Shown here piece after piece: positions 61,448 to 64,000 of a stretch of DNA of 64,000 bases. Numbering within the stretch: position 1 is the stretch's first letter; each line of letters starts with the position of its first letter. This DNA is from Deltaproteobacteria bacterium (GTDB lineage: Bacteria; Myxococcota_A; UBA796; CAJQPC01). The stretch is from positions 124,001 to 188,000 of the forward strand of contig JADKFE010000002.1 of NCBI GenBank assembly GCA_016717595.1. Direction: 5' to 3'. Position numbers and translations under genes: made by a program. The notes beneath the pieces are model-generated. The model did not search any database. It saw nothing but the letters and a program-made list of their open reading frames with translations, and was not told the origin of the DNA.

Positions 61448-62824
61448 TCAGCGAATCGGCGGCGGGCCCGGGGGCGGCGGCGGCATCGGCGGAGGCGGCG
61501 GGCCCGCGGGGCGCGCGGCGGCCTGGATCTCCGCCACCTCAGCGGCGGGCTTCCAGCCGTCAAACCCAGCGCGCCACACGAGGTGGTTGCCGTCGGGGTT
61601 GGCGGAGAGGCGCTGGGCGATCTCAGCGGCGCTCAGCTCGGCCTGGCCCTCAGGGCCGTTGTAGTGGAACTTCGCGCCCGCGCCCGGGGGCGGCGGCGGC
61701 GCGGCCGGGGGCACGAGCCCAACGATCTCGGGGACCTGATCCCACGACACCCAGCCGGCCATGCCTTGACGCCAGACGTGGTGGGTGCCCGAACGATCGC
61801 CCGCGACGCGCTGGGCGATGTCCTGGGCGCTGAGCTGGGCCTGACCACCGGGGCCGTTGTAGTGGAACGGCGCCGAGGGCGGAGGAGGCGGCGCCGGGGG
61901 AGGCGCGCCGGGAGGACCGCCCTGACCGGGGATGCCGCCGAAGGCGTTGTTGAGCTGCTGGCCCATCATCTGACCGACCTGCAGGCCCATGCCCGCGCCG
62001 ACGAAGGCGCCGCCGGTGCCCGTGTTCTTCGCCGCGTCACGCATGGCGCCGACGGCCTGGAACTGGGCGTAGCGGCCCACGTCGCCCATCATGTCCATCT
62101 CGCGCCGCTTGTTGAGGATGGCGCGGAGGTCATCAGGCAGGTTGAGGGCCTCGACGGTGAAGTCGGTGAGGCCGATGCCGTACTTCTGCTCAAACGCGGG
62201 GCTCATGCGCTCCAAGAACGCCTGCTTGAGCTCAAAGAAGCCGCTGTCGAGCTGGTTGATGTTGAGGTTTTGTTCGACCGCGAGCTTCTTGCACGAGGCG
62301 CGGAAGGCCTCGACGAGCATCTTCTTGAGCTGCCCGTTGATCTCGGCGGTGGTGAACAGGCCGTCGGTGCCGACGACCTCCTCCAAGAAGCGGCCGGGCT
62401 CGACGATGCGGTACTCGAAGATGCCGTAGGCCCGCACCTCGATGCCGCCGTACTTGGGATCCTCGAACAAGAAGGGCGAAGACGTGCCCCACTTCTGGTC
62501 GGGGAAGCGGCGGGTAGAGACGAAGTACACATCGCCCTTGTAGGGGTAGTTGAGCTGGTACTTGATCGCCTCGAAGAACGACGAGATCGCCTTGGTGCGC
62601 GTGGAGAGCTCGTAGGTGCCGGGTGCGAAGACCTCGGAGAGCCGCCCCTCGCTCACGAAGACCGCCGCCTGACCCGGTCTCACGACCAGCTTGCCGCCGT
62701 CTTGGATGGCCTGGTTGAAGACGGGGTAACGATAGACCAAGGTGTCGTTGGTGTCGTCCATCCACTGGATGACGTCCAAAAACTGCGCCTTGGCATGTCC
62801 CTTGAGGGTGTCCCAGATTCCCAT
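61448..62824 (-). CDS. SPFH-domain protein with two GYF_2-like tails (YdjI-like)
   Basis: CGGAG precedes ATG 62824 by 5-6 nt (458 aa). The SPFH/band-7 domain spans about residues 35-260 (LVVRPGQAAVFVSEGRLSEVF through ILNKRREMDMMGDVG) with no N-terminal transmembrane helix. A glycine-rich hinge follows, then two tandem repeats of FHYNGPxGQAxLSAxxIAQRx...HxVWRxGxxGW, a GYF_2 pattern, joined by Pro-rich linkers. Related proteins (YdjI) oligomerise at the membrane and work with PspA and a zinc-ribbon partner in envelope stress. The zinc-ribbon gene lies directly downstream. Confidence 0.85.
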   Translation of the reverse strand: MGIWDTLKGHAKAQFLDVIQWMDDTNDTLVYRYPVFNQAIQDGGKLVVRPGQAAVFVSEGRLSEVFAPGTYELSTRTKAISSFFEAIKYQLNYPYKGDVYFVSTRRFPDQKWGTSSPFLFEDPKYGGIEVRAYGIFEYRIVEPGRFLEEVVGTDGLFTTAEINGQLKKMLVEAFRASCKKLAVEQNLNINQLDSGFFELKQAFLERMSPAFEQKYGIGLTDFTVEALNLPDDLRAILNKRREMDMMGDVGRYAQFQAVGAMRDAAKNTGTGGAFVGAGMGLQVGQMMGQQLNNAFGGIPGQGGPPGAPPPAPPPPPSAPFHYNGPGGQAQLSAQDIAQRVAGDRSGTHHVWRQGMAGWVSWDQVPEIVGLVPPAAPPPPPGAGAKFHYNGPEGQAELSAAEIAQRLSANPDGNHLVWRAGFDGWKPAAEVAEIQAAARPAGPPPPPMPPPPPGPPPIR

Positions 62825-62923
62825 GGTCACTCCGTGAAGTCCGGCGCCGCCGGTCGCAAAAGAGTAAACCCGAAGAGGGCCCGGGGCAATGGTCAAAACG
62901 ACGGGGATGGCGCCCAGGGGCGC

Positions 62924-64000
62924 TCAGTGTAGGTCCACGCAGGGGATCACCGGGCTCTCGCCCACCTGGGCGCGGCGCCACCAGCCGGGCTCGCCGGGCG
63001 CGGTGAGCCTGTACTCCCAGAACCGCAGGCGCACGGCCTCGGGCTCAGCGGGCAGCTCGGTCTCAAAGAGGGGCTGCAACGCCTGGGGGTGATGGCAGAG
63101 CCCCCGCAGCACCCCGACGACGTAGCCCGGCGCCCCTCGCTCAAAGCCAAGGCCGTAGAACCACAGCATGAAGTCCAGGCGCGGCTGGTGGGGGTGAACC
63201 ACAGGCGGCGGGCGATGGGGATCCCCGGCCTTGTACGGCAGCTCGATCACCCGCCAGCCGCCGTGATCCTTCACCTCAACGCTGGGCTCGATCCGCCGCG
63301 TCGTGATCTGGGCGAAGAGGTGGTAGTTGTTCACCAGCCGCCAGCGGGCCACCCGCTCGGCGAGCTTGGGCGCGGGCGCCAGATCCGTGAAGCGGTGAGT
63401 GGCGAGCAAGATCGACAGCCCGATGTAGAGCGCGCCGAGGAGCATCGGCCAGCGCCGCGCCTGCAGATCCACCGGCGCCGGGGCCAAGCCCAGCCGCGCC
63501 CGCGCCGCCGAGCCCCAGCGCGCGACGTCCTCCTCGTCGAGCAAAACAACCGAGATCCCCAGGGCAAACCAGCAGAAGAAGCCGTAGTTCGCCGTCGCCA
63601 TGTTCACGATCTGAAAGCTCGTGAAGGCGAAGAGCGCCACCCGCCGCGACCACCGCGGGCCAAAGACGCCCCAGGCGAGCACCCCCTCAAAAAAGAGCGC
63701 CCACCAGCTCTCAAGGCGGTGCCAAGCCGCGGGGAGCTGGTGCGCCCACCACGCCAAAGGTGTCGGCAAAGGCGCGGTCTCGTAGTAGTGGGCCATCGCC
63801 GAGCCGTCCCACCAGTCGCCGATGGGGGACTGGGCCTTCGCCACCGCCGACAAGAAGTAGAGCTTAAACAGCAAGACCCGCCAGGCGAGGTGAACCCAAG
63901 GTGCGGAGCGACGCTGCGGCGTGAACACCGCCAGCACGCTGGCCTCGATGAGCAGGTTGTCCCACTGGAAGCCCAGAAGCGCGTCCCCGGCGAGCACATA
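62924..64000 (-). CDS. Lipase maturation factor-like membrane protein, 5' end outside window
   Basis: The frame is open to the last base, so the N-terminus lies beyond 64000; the first in-window codon usable as a start is GTG 63997. About 357 residues have five to six transmembrane helices (for example VLLFKLYFLSAVAKA, ALFFEGVLAWGVF, GFFCWFALGISVVLL). They also carry the LMF-family signs GFQWDNLLIEASVLA, YYETAPLPTPLAWW and a long C-terminal soluble part (NNYHLFAQITTRRIEP, WRVIELPYKAG). LMF1 in animals assists folding of secreted lipases. Bacterial members are of unknown function. Confidence 0.85.
   Translation of the reverse strand, partial: YVLAGDALLGFQWDNLLIEASVLAVFTPQRRSAPWVHLAWRVLLFKLYFLSAVAKAQSPIGDWWDGSAMAHYYETAPLPTPLAWWAHQLPAAWHRLESWWALFFEGVLAWGVFGPRWSRRVALFAFTSFQIVNMATANYGFFCWFALGISVVLLDEEDVARWGSAARARLGLAPAPVDLQARRWPMLLGALYIGLSILLATHRFTDLAPAPKLAERVARWRLVNNYHLFAQITTRRIEPSVEVKDHGGWRVIELPYKAGDPHRPPPVVHPHQPRLDFMLWFYGLGFERGAPGYVVGVLRGLCHHPQALQPLFETELPAEPEAVRLRFWEYRLTAPGEPGWWRRAQVGESPVIPCVDLH

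Overview
The window is a GC-rich (visibly around 70%) chromosomal stretch of a Myxococcota-like bacterium. The evidence is indirect but consistent. There are several secreted or lipid-anchored proteins with MopE-type metal-binding repeats and thrombospondin type-3-like Asp-rich repeats. One giant protein ends in a MYXO-CTERM-like tag (Cys-Gly-Cys, hydrophobic stretch, Arg cluster). There is a large eukaryote-like Ser/Thr kinase beside an FHA protein, and many short lipoproteins of unknown function. No ribosomal operon, transposase or CRISPR array is visible. Coding is dense on both strands, so most secondary reading frames are antisense shadows and are left out.

Layout. 1-9.1 kb: a partial beta-propeller-like protein, a beta-lactamase-fold serine hydrolase, a GNAT enzyme, a MopE/C-type-lectin lipoprotein, a Cas2-fold SinR-like small protein, a PAS + metallo-beta-lactamase pair, and an M2 (ACE-like) dipeptidase. 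9.2-11.6 kb: a textbook sigma-70 promoter drives a multidomain secreted-toxin-like protein (degenerate DUF4157, OmpA-like domain, HExxHxxGxxD metallopeptidase) followed 1 bp later by a small lipoprotein, a possible effector/immunity pair. 11.6-23.9 kb: tex, an SGNH hydrolase, an LRR-like lipoprotein broken by a 1-nt slip in a 12-bp repeat, two coupled lipoproteins, an outer-membrane barrel, uvrC and a PDZ protein. 23.9-27.7 kb is an accessory strip: a 41-42-bp minisatellite and two odd genes, each sitting between decayed copies of a small membrane-protein gene whose intact copy follows plsB. 27.7-38.2 kb: plsB, several secreted proteins, a DUF5946 protein, a lipase-like hydrolase and a frameshifted unknown. 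38.2-41.4 kb is a second accessory strip: two adjacent tRNA-like genes with atypical identity bases, a G-tract island, iteron-like operators, a degenerate coupled gene pair with a winged helix-turn-helix protein, a truncated duplicate of a downstream gene, and a homologue of plant 23-kDa jasmonate-induced proteins. 41.5-50.3 kb: giant kinase, FHA-wHTH regulator split by an in-frame TAG, and two tandem multi-pass membrane proteins. 50.4-64 kb: lipoproteins, a peroxiredoxin, the giant FG-GAP/MopE/TSP3 protein, a response regulator, a glucose-dehydrogenase-like/cytochrome fusion, a 2OG-Fe(II) oxygenase, a zinc-ribbon/SPFH pair and a partial lipase-maturation-factor homologue.

Themes. The genome invests in calcium-binding surface proteins, secreted hydrolases and envelope maintenance. 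Four genes look broken by one base. Two of them (about 37975 and 47404) need removal of one G in the same string, five G then three C, so a consensus error in that homopolymer is a serious alternative to real pseudogenes. The strongest candidates for something undescribed are the 9.2-11.6 kb effector-like pair, the repeated-3'-end cassettes at 24.2-27.7 kb, and the tRNA/G-tract/regulator strip at 38.2-41.4 kb.
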